DNA of 40,629 nucleotides from a bacterium (GTDB taxonomy: Bacteria > Electryoneota > B3-LCP), in contig JAHJDJ010000011.1 of assembly GCA_018812585.1 (NCBI GenBank), forward strand, positions 1 to 40,629. Direction: 5' to 3'. The notes beneath the pieces are model-generated. The model did no database searches. It saw nothing but the letters and a program-made list of their open reading frames with translations, and was not told the origin of the DNA. Shown piece by piece: positions 23,883-31,983 of the stretch (the stretch's first letter is position 1; the number at the start of each line of letters is the position of its first letter). A program made the position numbers and the translations under genes.

Positions 23883-24423
23883 CGGATTTTCCGCATTTCT
23901 GCAGGAGCTGTCAAACTGGGCGATTCCTCTGATTGCCGGCGGGATTGTTTTAATAGCCTTAATTAAGAAGGTGAAGCTCTACGAAGCGTTTGTAGAAGGC
24001 GCTAAGGAGGGTTTCAATGTCGGCGTCAGAATTATCCCCTACCTGGTGGCGATTCTATGCGCTATTGCCTTCTTCCGGGCCTCCGGCGCGCTTGATGTGC
24101 TCACCGCGGCGCTGGCGCCGATCACGAATTTTCTGGGGATGCCTCCTGAAGCATTACCGATGGCAGTGGTGCGGCCGCTGTCCGGCAGCGGCGCGCTGGG
24201 CATCATGTCCGAACTGATCAACACCCACGGCGCGGATTCGTTCATCGGGCGAGTGGCATCGACCATGATGGGATCGACAGAGACGACTTTTTACGTTCTG
24301 GCGGTCTATTTCGGGTCGGTGGGCGTGTCCAAAGTGCGGCATGCTTTATGGGCTGGGTTGCTGGCTGACGTAGCGGGGCTGTTAGCTGCAGTTTGGATCT
24401 GTCGCGTGGTGTTTGGCGGGTAA
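23875..24423 (+). CDS. spmB: Spore maturation protein B-like membrane protein
   Basis: A 182-residue membrane protein. AFVEGAKEGFNVGVRIIPYL, then VVRPLSGSGALGIMSELI and the closing STMMGSTETTFYVLAVYFGS are the SpmB signatures. The TMMGSTETTFY segment is nearly invariant in the family. The ATG lies in ATGAGTAA, eight bases inside the end of spmA. The pair presumably forms one membrane complex. In Bacillus it affects spore core dehydration; here no sporulation gene is near, so a general transport function is more likely. Confidence 0.9.
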   Translation: MSNGFSAFLQELSNWAIPLIAGGIVLIALIKKVKLYEAFVEGAKEGFNVGVRIIPYLVAILCAIAFFRASGALDVLTAALAPITNFLGMPPEALPMAVVRPLSGSGALGIMSELINTHGADSFIGRVASTMMGSTETTFYVLAVYFGSVGVSKVRHALWAGLLADVAGLLAAVWICRVVFGG

Positions 24424-24444
24424 CCCATTTCTCCAAGGACCCTG

Positions 24445-25356
24445 ATGAAATCACCCGGGACCACAACTTTTACAGTATTGATGATCATGGCGATGACTGC
24501 CTGGGGAGGTAGTTGGACCTCTTCGAAGGTGATCGCCTCTATGGCGTATCCAGAAGTGCTCATCTTCTGGCGGTTTCTGTTTACGGTGCTCTCCTTTTTC
24601 CCCATCATGCTGATTTGGAAAAAGTCGTTTTCGCTGAACCGCAGTTCTCTGATTCATATAGTTCTGGGAGCGCTTCTTCTTTTGACTTATAATCGCTTTT
24701 TCTTCTGGGGTCTGCAGAACGGGATGGCAGGAGCGGGCGGTGTGCTGGTGACAACCTTGAATCCGTTGCTGATTTTCCTCTTTTCTTTGATTATCTTCAG
24801 GCGGAGGGCACGCGCCCGTCAGATTATCGGTTTGATCCTGGGGCTGACAGGCGGCGCTATCCTGTTAGAGATCTGGAACCTCAATATCGGGCACTTATTC
24901 GGCAGCGGGAATGCCTTTTTTATCGCGGCCTGCATCGCCTGGGCCAGCCTGACCATCGTCAGTGAAAAATCCAAGCACAGTATTTCCCCACTGGTGTTCA
25001 GCTTCTATGTGTATTGCTGCGCAACTGTGATCATTTTCCCGGTTTCACTACCCCTTGGTGTGTTCGACGTCTTTCAGTTCGGGTGGATTTTCTGGTTTAA
25101 TATCCTCTATATGGCTTTCCTGGCGACGACCTTTGCCACGACCGTCTATTTTGCCGCATCCGGTCGATTGGGATCGGAAAAAGCGGGAGCCTTCATCTTT
25201 CTGGTTCCCTTCAGCGCCGTGCTTATCAGTTGGTGGATTCTGCATGAAACACCCCGCTGGTATACGATTGTCGGCGGTATCATTGCCATGTCGGCTGTCT
25301 ACCTCATCAACATCAAGGCGAAACCTCATCCTCAAGCTGTGATCGCATCCAAGTAA
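24445..25356 (+). CDS. EamA/DMT-superfamily transporter (second)
   Basis: A 303-residue ten-helix protein with two EamA repeats. The first has MAMTAWGGSWTSSKVIAS and the second FLVPFSAVLISWWILHETP, both typical of the family. It is clearly different from the EamA protein encoded at 20771. It begins 21 bases after spmB, in the same direction, and may share that transcript. Substrate unknown. Confidence 0.87.
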   Translation: MKSPGTTTFTVLMIMAMTAWGGSWTSSKVIASMAYPEVLIFWRFLFTVLSFFPIMLIWKKSFSLNRSSLIHIVLGALLLLTYNRFFFWGLQNGMAGAGGVLVTTLNPLLIFLFSLIIFRRRARARQIIGLILGLTGGAILLEIWNLNIGHLFGSGNAFFIAACIAWASLTIVSEKSKHSISPLVFSFYVYCCATVIIFPVSLPLGVFDVFQFGWIFWFNILYMAFLATTFATTVYFAASGRLGSEKAGAFIFLVPFSAVLISWWILHETPRWYTIVGGIIAMSAVYLINIKAKPHPQAVIASK

Positions 25357-25452
25357 TTTTTTGCGCCTGCCAATTTTCCCCTGCAGCGGAACTCTGAGTG
25401 ACTCCTGTCCGTACCAGAGATAGGAGGTATTGACTAACGCGAGAGGTTCCTC

Positions 25453-27621
25453 ATGCTGTTTAACCGCAACTTCTACAAACTAATATTAGTGGCTGTTTTA
25501 TTGCTGTCAGCCAGAGGCAATGCAGTCGCCGACGGCGTAATCGTTCCGCTGCCGAGTCCTTACCCCATGCCCCGCATGAACGACTTTTACAGCGTCAAAT
25601 ATCATCGCGTATCAGTCGACGTTCAGGATCAGATTGCCACGACCACCGTCGAGCAGTCTTTCATCAATGAGACTAACCGGAATATCGAAGTTGAATATCT
25701 ATTTCCTCTGCCGCGGGGTTCCTCAGTCAATCAGTTTTCCTTGATCGTCGATGATCAGGAGCTGGAAGGACGTATCCTGGATAAGGATGAAGCCCGCCGT
25801 ATCTACGAAGAGATCGTGCGCCGCCAGAAAGATCCGGCATTGCTGGAATACATCGGCAATGGCATGTTCCGCACCAGTGTTTTTCCGCTGCCTGCTAACG
25901 GCGAACGAACCGTCAAGTTGACCTATACCGAGCTGTTGCAACCCGACGGCAGCCAGTTTGAATATCGCTATCCTCTGAATACCGAGAAATTCTCCAAGAA
26001 GGTATTAGAAGAGGTGCGGATCGATTTTCGCCTGAACTCTCAGCACGAATTCAAGAATGTCTATTCGCCGTCTCACGATTTCACGTGGAACTGGAGCGGA
26101 TCGAAAAAGGTCGTGGGACATTGGTCAGATGAGGGAGTCCGCCCTGCTGACGATTGCCGCATTTTCTGGAGTCGGTCTGAAGACGACATCGGAGGGACGC
26201 TGTTCACCTATCGTCCGGACCGGAATGAGGATGGCTATTTCCTCTTTTTGGCCAGCCCCAAAGTTGAATTGAAAGCTAAGAAGGCGATCCCGAAAAATGT
26301 CATCTTAGTGCTGGATATTTCCGGCAGCATGCAGGGTGAAAAGATCAATCAGGCGCGCAGCGCGGCGAAATTCATCACGCGGAACATCAACCCGGATGAT
26401 AACTATAACATCATTTTTTACAATTCCACGGTAGATCCGTTGTGGGATAACTTGAAGCCGTTTGATAAAAGCGTGAAACGAGAGGCGCTGGATCGCCTTG
26501 ACCAGGTTGAGGCAAAAGGCAGCACCGACATTCACGCCGCTCTGACGACAGCGCTAAAACAGATCAAAGATGCTGAACGTCCCAATTATATCATTTTCCT
26601 GACCGACGGCCTGCCAACAGCGGGTATCACAGAAATAGGAAAAATCGCAGAAGAGGTCAAAGCAGCCAATAAGCATAACACACGCTTGTTCGCATTCGGT
26701 GTGGGCTTTGACGTCAATGCCATACTGCTGGATCGCTTAGGCGTGGACAATCACGGTCTGGCAGATTACGTCCCGCCCGACGAGGATATCGAAGCGAAGG
26801 TTGCCAGCCTCTATTCGAAGATCCAGAATCCAGCCTTGACCGCTCCTGAGCTTATTGCAAAGGACATCCGCCTGCGAGATGCCTACCCGCAGGATCTGCC
26901 CGATATTTTCCATGGCAGCCAGCTTGTTTTGGCAGGACGTTACCGCGATACCGGGAAGAGCACACTCACGCTAACCGGAAGATCACAGAGCGAGAAGATG
27001 ACTTTCAAATATCCGGTGGAGTTTGCCAAGAAAACAGGCCGGGAGGAGTTTTCCTTCGTGGCGCGTATCTGGGCCGAGAGAAAGATAGGGTACTTGAACG
27101 AACAGATACGCATTCACGGCGTTTCTGATGAGTATATCGATGAAATCGTGGAGCTAAGCACCCGTTATGGTATCATCACTCAATACACTAGTTTCCTGGC
27201 AGAGGAGAACTTCGACATTGCTGACCGGATGGAAGTCAGGGACCAAGTGGAAGTCTTATATAACAAACCGCTGGTTGCCACTGGTTCTGCCGGCGTCAGC
27301 CAATCAATGCAGTCGCAGGAGATGAAAAAGCGCCAATCTGCTCCTGGAAAAGCCCAATACTACGATGAAACCGGGACGATGAAGCAGGTTGACACCGTGA
27401 AACTGATCGGGTCTAAAACTTTCTACCTGAAGAAGAACGGCTGGATGGATGCGGAATACAAAGAGGGAATGAAGACCAAAGAAATCAAACAGTTCAGCGA
27501 TGAGTTCTTTGAATTGGCGAATAAATATCCAACGCAAGCGCAATTCCTGACCTTCGCCTATGACAAGGCTATCCTAACAGTCATAGATGGGGTTGCGTAT
27601 CAACTACAGCCTGCTAAATAG
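25453..27621 (+). CDS. Exported VIT- and von Willebrand A-domain protein (inter-alpha-trypsin-inhibitor-like)
   Basis: A 722-residue exported protein. A signal peptide (KLILVAVLLLSARGNAVA) ends near residue 26. The VIT domain spans about 40-165, with VEQSFINETNRNIEVEYLFP and the characteristic EARRIYEEIVRRQKDPALLE. The von Willebrand A domain runs from about 280 to 450. Its metal-ion site is complete: DISGSM at 288-293, a threonine in KGSTDIHAAL, and the aspartate in FLTDGLPTAG. After about 460 comes a beta-rich part, then a hinge and a C-terminal helical segment. Bacterial proteins of this kind are usually periplasmic or surface proteins that bind other proteins through the metal site. Two AGG-type ribosome binding sites lie upstream (AGGAGG about 25 bases before, GAGAGG about seven before the ATG). 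The following methyltransferase gene starts 12 bases later. Confidence 0.88.
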   Translation: MLFNRNFYKLILVAVLLLSARGNAVADGVIVPLPSPYPMPRMNDFYSVKYHRVSVDVQDQIATTTVEQSFINETNRNIEVEYLFPLPRGSSVNQFSLIVDDQELEGRILDKDEARRIYEEIVRRQKDPALLEYIGNGMFRTSVFPLPANGERTVKLTYTELLQPDGSQFEYRYPLNTEKFSKKVLEEVRIDFRLNSQHEFKNVYSPSHDFTWNWSGSKKVVGHWSDEGVRPADDCRIFWSRSEDDIGGTLFTYRPDRNEDGYFLFLASPKVELKAKKAIPKNVILVLDISGSMQGEKINQARSAAKFITRNINPDDNYNIIFYNSTVDPLWDNLKPFDKSVKREALDRLDQVEAKGSTDIHAALTTALKQIKDAERPNYIIFLTDGLPTAGITEIGKIAEEVKAANKHNTRLFAFGVGFDVNAILLDRLGVDNHGLADYVPPDEDIEAKVASLYSKIQNPALTAPELIAKDIRLRDAYPQDLPDIFHGSQLVLAGRYRDTGKSTLTLTGRSQSEKMTFKYPVEFAKKTGREEFSFVARIWAERKIGYLNEQIRIHGVSDEYIDEIVELSTRYGIITQYTSFLAEENFDIADRMEVRDQVEVLYNKPLVATGSAGVSQSMQSQEMKKRQSAPGKAQYYDETGTMKQVDTVKLIGSKTFYLKKNGWMDAEYKEGMKTKEIKQFSDEFFELANKYPTQAQFLTFAYDKAILTVIDGVAYQLQPAK

Positions 27622-27633
27622 CTTGAAGGAAAC

Positions 27634-28311
27634 GTGAAACCTGGCCGATATTACGCTGATAAACTTAGTGGGGAGCGGTTGGATCTATGCTACCAGATCG
27701 CTCCTCCCCGCGTGCAGCAATACCTGAACGCTGAGATCAAACATTGCCTCTCCTTGATCGGGTCAAAAGACCGTGTGCTGGAAATCGGCTGCGGTTATGG
27801 CCGTGTTCTGCACCGCATTGCGGAGGTAACTAAACATGCGGTTGGGATTGACAATTCCGCTGAAAACCTGCGTTACGGTCGCTACCGCTTTCATCTTCTG
27901 GAACGGATGGCGTTCAATCTGATGGAGGCAGAAGATCTGGCGTTTGAGGATAGTCAATTCGATGTGACGCTGTGCATCCAGAACGGTCTTTCTGCGATCA
28001 AGGGAAATACGATCAAGATTGTTGAGGAATGTCTGCGTGTGACCAAGCCGGGAGGGCGTTGTCTCTTCTCCAGCTACACGGATGAATTCTGGCCGGACCG
28101 GCTGGAGTGGTTTCAGATGCAGGCAGAAGAGAAATGCGTGGGAAAGATCATTCAGGGATTAACCGGGAATGGCGTGATCGTCTGCGAAGATGGTTTCCGT
28201 GCCACGACTATGGGTCGAGCTGATTATTTAGAAATAGCGATGACTTTGAATACCGATGCCGTGTTTACGGTCGTGGACGGATCAAGTTTGTTTTGTAAAA
28301 TCAGGAAATAA
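27634..28311 (+). CDS. SAM-dependent methyltransferase, class I
   Basis: A 225-residue Rossmann-fold methyltransferase. Motif I is VLEIGCGYG (48-56), the acidic end of strand 2 is in VGIDNS, and motif III-like LCIQNGLSAI with motif IV-like RVTKPGGRCLFSSY follow. The substrate cannot be read; small-molecule and lipid methylases share this layout. GTG at 27634 has AAGGAAA just upstream. It lies between the VIT/vWA protein and an AhpD-like protein with only 10-12 bases on either side, so the three are probably one transcript. Confidence 0.86.
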   Translation: MKPGRYYADKLSGERLDLCYQIAPPRVQQYLNAEIKHCLSLIGSKDRVLEIGCGYGRVLHRIAEVTKHAVGIDNSAENLRYGRYRFHLLERMAFNLMEAEDLAFEDSQFDVTLCIQNGLSAIKGNTIKIVEECLRVTKPGGRCLFSSYTDEFWPDRLEWFQMQAEEKCVGKIIQGLTGNGVIVCEDGFRATTMGRADYLEIAMTLNTDAVFTVVDGSSLFCKIRK

Positions 28312-28321
28312 TGAACCGATT

Positions 28322-28672
28322 ATGAGCCAGAAAGCTGATGAGTTCAGTAAAGAGCGCGCACGGTTGAATGAAATCGTCATGCAGTATGCCGATCTTGGCA
28401 TCAAGCGTTTTTTCAGCCTGGATGGTCAGGTTTACCGGGAAGGCGTGCTGGATACGAAGACCAAAGAGCTGATGGGGCTGGTTGCTTCTGCGGTGTTGCG
28501 CTGCGATGATTGTATCCAGTATCATGTTATCGAGAGCCGCAAAGCGGGCGCTACTGATCAAGAGTTCGAGGAGACGATGGCGATCGGACTGATTGTCGGC
28601 GGGTCGATTGTGATTCCGCATCTGCGACGCGCCTTTGAAATGTGGCACGAACTCCGAGCAGCAGACGAATGA
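28322..28672 (+). CDS. AhpD/carboxymuconolactone decarboxylase-like protein
   Basis: A 116-residue all-helical protein. C61, C64 and H68 in RCDDCIQYH form the CxxC-x3-H redox site of AhpD-type peroxidase partners, and the flanking LVASAVLR and GLIVGGSIVIPHLRRAF fit the family. The start chosen is ATG at 28322, after the previous gene; a longer frame from 28256 would overlap that gene by 56 bases. Likely a cytosolic thiol-based antioxidant or disulfide reductase; the true partner is unknown. It is the last gene of the VIT/vWA unit and is followed by 215 bases before the receiver gene. Confidence 0.88.
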   Translation: MSQKADEFSKERARLNEIVMQYADLGIKRFFSLDGQVYREGVLDTKTKELMGLVASAVLRCDDCIQYHVIESRKAGATDQEFEETMAIGLIVGGSIVIPHLRRAFEMWHELRAADE

Positions 28673-28813
28673 CGCCGTGTCCCTGCAATAAAAGAGAAGT
28701 TTCTGCTCAAAATAAGTGGTAAATAATAACTTAGTTTTCAGAGCTGAATCGAAGAAATATTTGCCCCTTTTTACCTTCATTAAATCACCCCCTCAGATCA
28801 ACCGAGAGTACTC

Positions 28814-28851
28814 TTGAAAAATGCAGTGGAAAGGCTATATTATAGGCTATA
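28814..28851 (+). promoter_or_regulatory. Promoter of the receiver gene with repeated GGCTATA
   Basis: TTGAAA (28814-28819) and TATATT (28836-28841) are 16 bp apart. The -10 region sits in GGCTATA (28833-28839), which is repeated at 28845-28851, and contains the palindrome CTATATTATAG. A repeat pair over the -10 box and start site suggests an operator. Confidence 0.55.
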
Positions 28852-28887
28852 GCAAGCAAGGTATCAACCTCACTACCATAGGATACT

Positions 28888-29334
28888 ATGAACGACTCTG
28901 CTACCTCCACTACTCAAAATAGCGGTAAATTGGGAAAACCAACCGCCCTGGTCGTTGATGATGATCAAACCATTTTGCAGATTCTGCGAGCTACCTGCGA
29001 GATGTTGAATTTTGAAGTGACAACGGCTGAAGATGGTGAAGAAGCGTGGGAAATCTTCAGATCAAGCTGGCCGGATATTGTCATCAGCGATATCTATATG
29101 CCTAAGATGAACGGTCTCTTCCTGTTGAATCATATCAAGTCAGTGAAACCGAACACTCCAGTCGTTCTGATTACTGGTTATTCCCACTATAAACAGTTGA
29201 TTGCCAGCGGTAAAACCAAACCGGACGGTTTCATCCAGAAGCCATTTGAAATCGATGCTCTATGTAAGACGGTTCTCAAATTGCGAGAATCCCCAAAACG
29301 CCACACAAAAACCCCCTCTTTAATCTCAGGTTAA
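28888..29334 (+). CDS. Stand-alone response-regulator receiver protein
   Basis: A 148-residue protein that is only a CheY-like receiver. The acidic pair D24-D25 lies in VVDDDQTIL, the phosphoacceptor is D68 in VISDIYMPKMNG, T96 in LITGYS is the switch residue and K118 in IQKPF the conserved lysine. The N-terminal 17 residues are a Ser/Thr/Asn-rich leader and the C-terminal 18 a basic tail; no output domain is present. It probably acts by protein interaction. No histidine kinase is encoded in the window. It has its own promoter. Confidence 0.92.
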   Translation: MNDSATSTTQNSGKLGKPTALVVDDDQTILQILRATCEMLNFEVTTAEDGEEAWEIFRSSWPDIVISDIYMPKMNGLFLLNHIKSVKPNTPVVLITGYSHYKQLIASGKTKPDGFIQKPFEIDALCKTVLKLRESPKRHTKTPSLISG

Positions 29335-29406
29335 TAACAGAATTCCAACGATTCCCGCCCAGCTACGTGATTATTGTATCATGTATCATTAACAGTTGAG
29401 GGTGTT

Positions 29407-30033
29407 ATGTTGATCACTCCGCCTGAAATTGAGGTTTATCTGGATAACCTGCTCGCGAAGCGTCATCCGGTATTTCTGGAGATGGAAGCACGTGCAGCAC
29501 GTGAAGATTTTCCTGCTATTGGGCCGCAAGTAGGATCGCTCCTGGAGTTGCTGGTACGATCAGTTGGGGCTAAACAGGTCATCGATCTGGGCTCTGGCTA
29601 CGGTTATTCCGCGTTATGGCTCGCTAAAGCTGTCGCTCCGCAGGGTAGAGTCATTTTAACGGAAGCTTCCGAAGTTAATCTCTGCGATGCGAAGAGATAT
29701 TTTGAACGGGCTGGATTGATTGCGTCCGCCGAATTCCGCCTGGGAAATGCAGTGGATATTTTCAAGCAGGAAACGGGTCCATTCGATATCATTTTCAACG
29801 ACGTCGATAAAGAGGACTATTGCGAAGTCATCACCCTGGCTTTTGAACGTCTGCGCCCGGGAGGTCTTCTAATTACTGACAACACTCTCTGGTATGGGGA
29901 AGTAGTCAAAGCTGATCCAGATGAGACGACCGAGGCGATCTTGCGTCATAACCGAATCCTGGCAGAACATGAAGGATTTGTAACGACGCAATTACCGCTG
30001 CGCGATGGCGTATCGATCAGCTTGAAACTTTAA
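29407..30033 (+). CDS. Class I O-methyltransferase (catechol O-methyltransferase-like)
   Basis: A 208-residue enzyme of the Methyltransf_3 family. Motif I DLGSGYGYS is at 60-68, and FNDVDKEDYCEVITLAF corresponds to the FIDADKxxY metal/SAM motif. TDNTLWYGEV is the classic DN-VLW-G motif, where the acidic and Asn residues bind Mg2+ in COMT-like enzymes. The ATG at 29407 is chosen because GAGGGTG lies five bases upstream; a TTG at 29374 would add 11 residues and has no ribosome binding site. Acceptor unknown. Confidence 0.87.
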   Translation: MLITPPEIEVYLDNLLAKRHPVFLEMEARAAREDFPAIGPQVGSLLELLVRSVGAKQVIDLGSGYGYSALWLAKAVAPQGRVILTEASEVNLCDAKRYFERAGLIASAEFRLGNAVDIFKQETGPFDIIFNDVDKEDYCEVITLAFERLRPGGLLITDNTLWYGEVVKADPDETTEAILRHNRILAEHEGFVTTQLPLRDGVSISLKL

Positions 30034-30079
30034 GCCCGGTTTGCATAAACGAAATATCTGGAGGCTATCCCTACAGAGT

Positions 30080-30180
30080 CACTCTGAATGAAACGAAGAG
30101 TCTCACTGACCCTGAATGTCTTTTGGAATCATGAGATGCTTCACATTGTTCAGGAAGACGACCGTAATTTGGGGATAACC
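30080..30180. repeat. Degenerate dispersed non-coding repeat
   Basis: Text such as GAATGAAACGAAGAGTCTCA, then ATCATGAGATGCTTCACATT and GTTCAGGA, has the look of the short 'GAGATGCTTCAC..GTTCAG' dispersed intergenic repeats known from many environmental genomes. This copy is decayed and has no palindrome left. The rest of the spacer (30181-30317) holds a promoter. Confidence 0.4.
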
Positions 30181-30227
30181 TCTTTTTTAGTTGCACACCC
30201 TGCAACCCTGAACATCCAACATTCCAC

Positions 30228-30256
30228 TTGACTTTACGGGTACAATTGGATAAATT
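30228..30256 (+). promoter_or_regulatory. Promoter of the glmM-eutN-deoC-glgC operon
   Basis: TTGACT (30228-30233), a 17-bp spacer and TAAATT (30251-30256). Transcription would start near 30263, leaving about 55 bases before the ATG. Confidence 0.7.
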
Positions 30257-30317
30257 TTTACCTTGCAGTCTTCTTCTTCAGGAGACGGCTCAGGGTAACC
30301 ACATAAAAGGATATAAC

Positions 30318-31685
30318 ATGAAGCGTTTGATGATCTCAGTCTCCGGGATACGCGGAGTCGTTGGCGAGGGCTTGACGCCTGACGTTATCACTGAATATTC
30401 GGCCGCCTTTGGCAGCTACTGCGAGGGTGGCAAGATTATAGTCGGACGGGATTCCCGATCCACAGGAGCGATGGTACGGTATGCGGCATTAGCTGGATTG
30501 GTCAGTGTCGGCTGCGATGTTGTCGATTTGGGAATTGCTGCAACTCCGACCATTCAATTAGCCGTGGAAAAGAGTGATGCCGCGGGAGGGATCGCCTTCA
30601 CAGCATCGCATAATCCCGATGAGTGGAATGCGCTTAAATTCTTCTCGGCCGATGGCCTGTTCCTGGATGAAGCTCAGAGCATGCGTTTAAAAGAAATTAA
30701 GGATGACTGGCTGGTTAATTGGGTTCCCTGGGATGAAATCGGGCACGTAACCGACTACAAAGACGCCGTCGACGATCATATCAAGGTAGTGCTCGATCAT
30801 CCCTTATTTGACATTCCGGCGATTCGTAAGCGCAATTTCAAAGTGGCGGTCGATGCAGTTGGCGGAGCAGGCTGCAATCTGATCCCGTCACTGCTGGCTG
30901 AATTAGGCTGCGAAGTGGTCAAACTGAACTGTGAGATAACCGGCAGGTTTCCCCGAAGTCCAGAGCCTTTAGCGGAAAATATAACCGATCTGGGAGAGCT
31001 GGTTCGTAAAGAACACTGCGATTTAGGATTAGCGTTGGACCCTGATGCAGACCGCCTATCCATCGTTGATGATCAAGGCAATCCGATTGGCGAAGAATAT
31101 ACTTTGGCGATTGCCGCTCGATTGGTTCTGGCCAGTGAAAAAGGTCCGCTGGTCACCAACGTGTCTACCACACGTGCCTTGGACGATATCGCCTTGCAAG
31201 CGGGCGTTCCTATCTATCGCAGTAAGGTCGGTGAAATTTACGTCGTCCGCAAGATGCAGGAGGTTGGCGCTTTAATCGGTGGTGAGGGTAATGGAGGCGT
31301 TATTTTCCCCGGTATCCATTTGGGGCGTGACTCAGCGGTTGGCTCTGTTATGGCGCTGCAAACGCTGGTAAAGGCCGGTAAACCCTTATCTGAAGTGATG
31401 CAGACCTTCCCGAAGTACGTTATCAGCAAACAGAAAATTTCTATCATGGACCTGCACCCGGATGATATCCTGGCAAAGCTGCATGCTCACTACAAGGAAG
31501 AAGAACACGATGAAACCGACGGTTTGAAGGTTATTCGGCCGGACGGCTGGTTCCAGATGCGAGCTTCCAATACCGAACCGATCCTGCGTATTTTTGCCGA
31601 AGGAAAAGATCAGGCCGGCGCTGATGCTTTGATTCAGGAAGCGGTGAAGACTGTGGAAGAAATCATGCCTCAAGCTGAGGAATAA
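30318..31685 (+). CDS. glmM: Phosphoglucosamine mutase-like phosphohexomutase
   Basis: A 455-residue alpha-D-phosphohexomutase. TASHNP (95-100) contains the phosphoserine S97; DPDADR (241-246) binds Mg2+; GGEGNGGVIFPGIHLGRDS is the sugar-binding loop; RASNTEPILRIFAEG is the phosphate-binding loop. Sequence around the active site resembles GlmM/archaeal-type PGM-PMM enzymes, so glucosamine-, mannose- or glucose-phosphate are possible substrates. The neighbouring deoC also makes a phosphopentomutase role conceivable, but the motifs do not show it. The start ATG at 30318 has AAAAGGA upstream; a longer frame upstream would cross the promoter and is rejected. It is the first gene of a tightly spaced operon; eutN follows after two bases. 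Confidence 0.9.
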   Translation: MKRLMISVSGIRGVVGEGLTPDVITEYSAAFGSYCEGGKIIVGRDSRSTGAMVRYAALAGLVSVGCDVVDLGIAATPTIQLAVEKSDAAGGIAFTASHNPDEWNALKFFSADGLFLDEAQSMRLKEIKDDWLVNWVPWDEIGHVTDYKDAVDDHIKVVLDHPLFDIPAIRKRNFKVAVDAVGGAGCNLIPSLLAELGCEVVKLNCEITGRFPRSPEPLAENITDLGELVRKEHCDLGLALDPDADRLSIVDDQGNPIGEEYTLAIAARLVLASEKGPLVTNVSTTRALDDIALQAGVPIYRSKVGEIYVVRKMQEVGALIGGEGNGGVIFPGIHLGRDSAVGSVMALQTLVKAGKPLSEVMQTFPKYVISKQKISIMDLHPDDILAKLHAHYKEEEHDETDGLKVIRPDGWFQMRASNTEPILRIFAEGKDQAGADALIQEAVKTVEEIMPQAEE

Positions 31686-31687
31686 AG

Positions 31688-31963
31688 ATGATACTCGGAC
31701 GCGTCACAGGCGACATTCACGCCACGGTCAAGAACCCTCACCTTGTAGGGTGCAAGATTCTGATCGTGCAGCCTTTGGATACCGACCTCTCGCCGAAAGG
31801 GAGCTCTCTTCTGGCGGTAGATCGCGTCGATGCCGGGATAGATGACGTGGTTCTGGTCAATAAAGAGGGGGGCAGCGCTCGCATCATTTTCGAAAATGAA
31901 GAGATCCCTTTACAGGCGGTTATCGTTGCGGTGGTGGATGACCTGCATGTTTCCGGTGAATAA
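31688..31963 (+). CDS. eutN: EutN/CcmL-family microcompartment vertex protein
   Basis: A 91-residue protein with the EutN/CcmL beta-barrel layout. It starts MILGRVTGDIHATVKNP, continues CKILIVQPLD and VDRVDAGIDDVVLVNKEGGS, and ends AVIVAVVDDLHV. These proteins form pentamers that close the vertices of bacterial microcompartments. No hexameric shell protein is in the window, so this is an isolated copy, as known for satellite EutN genes. The aldolase DeoC, which releases acetaldehyde, is encoded 20 bases downstream; aldehydes are the toxic intermediates that such compartments hold. The usual DSVGAG-like segment is changed to DRVDAGIDD. Family quite sure; compartment role unproven. Confidence 0.87.
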   Translation: MILGRVTGDIHATVKNPHLVGCKILIVQPLDTDLSPKGSSLLAVDRVDAGIDDVVLVNKEGGSARIIFENEEIPLQAVIVAVVDDLHVSGE

Positions 31964-31983
31964 ATTTACCCTGAATTATAAAA

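Noticed and set aside
23282-23914. 210-codon minus-strand frame opposite spmA
   Set aside because: spmA matches a known family over its full length; the opposite frame is a shadow of its codon pattern.
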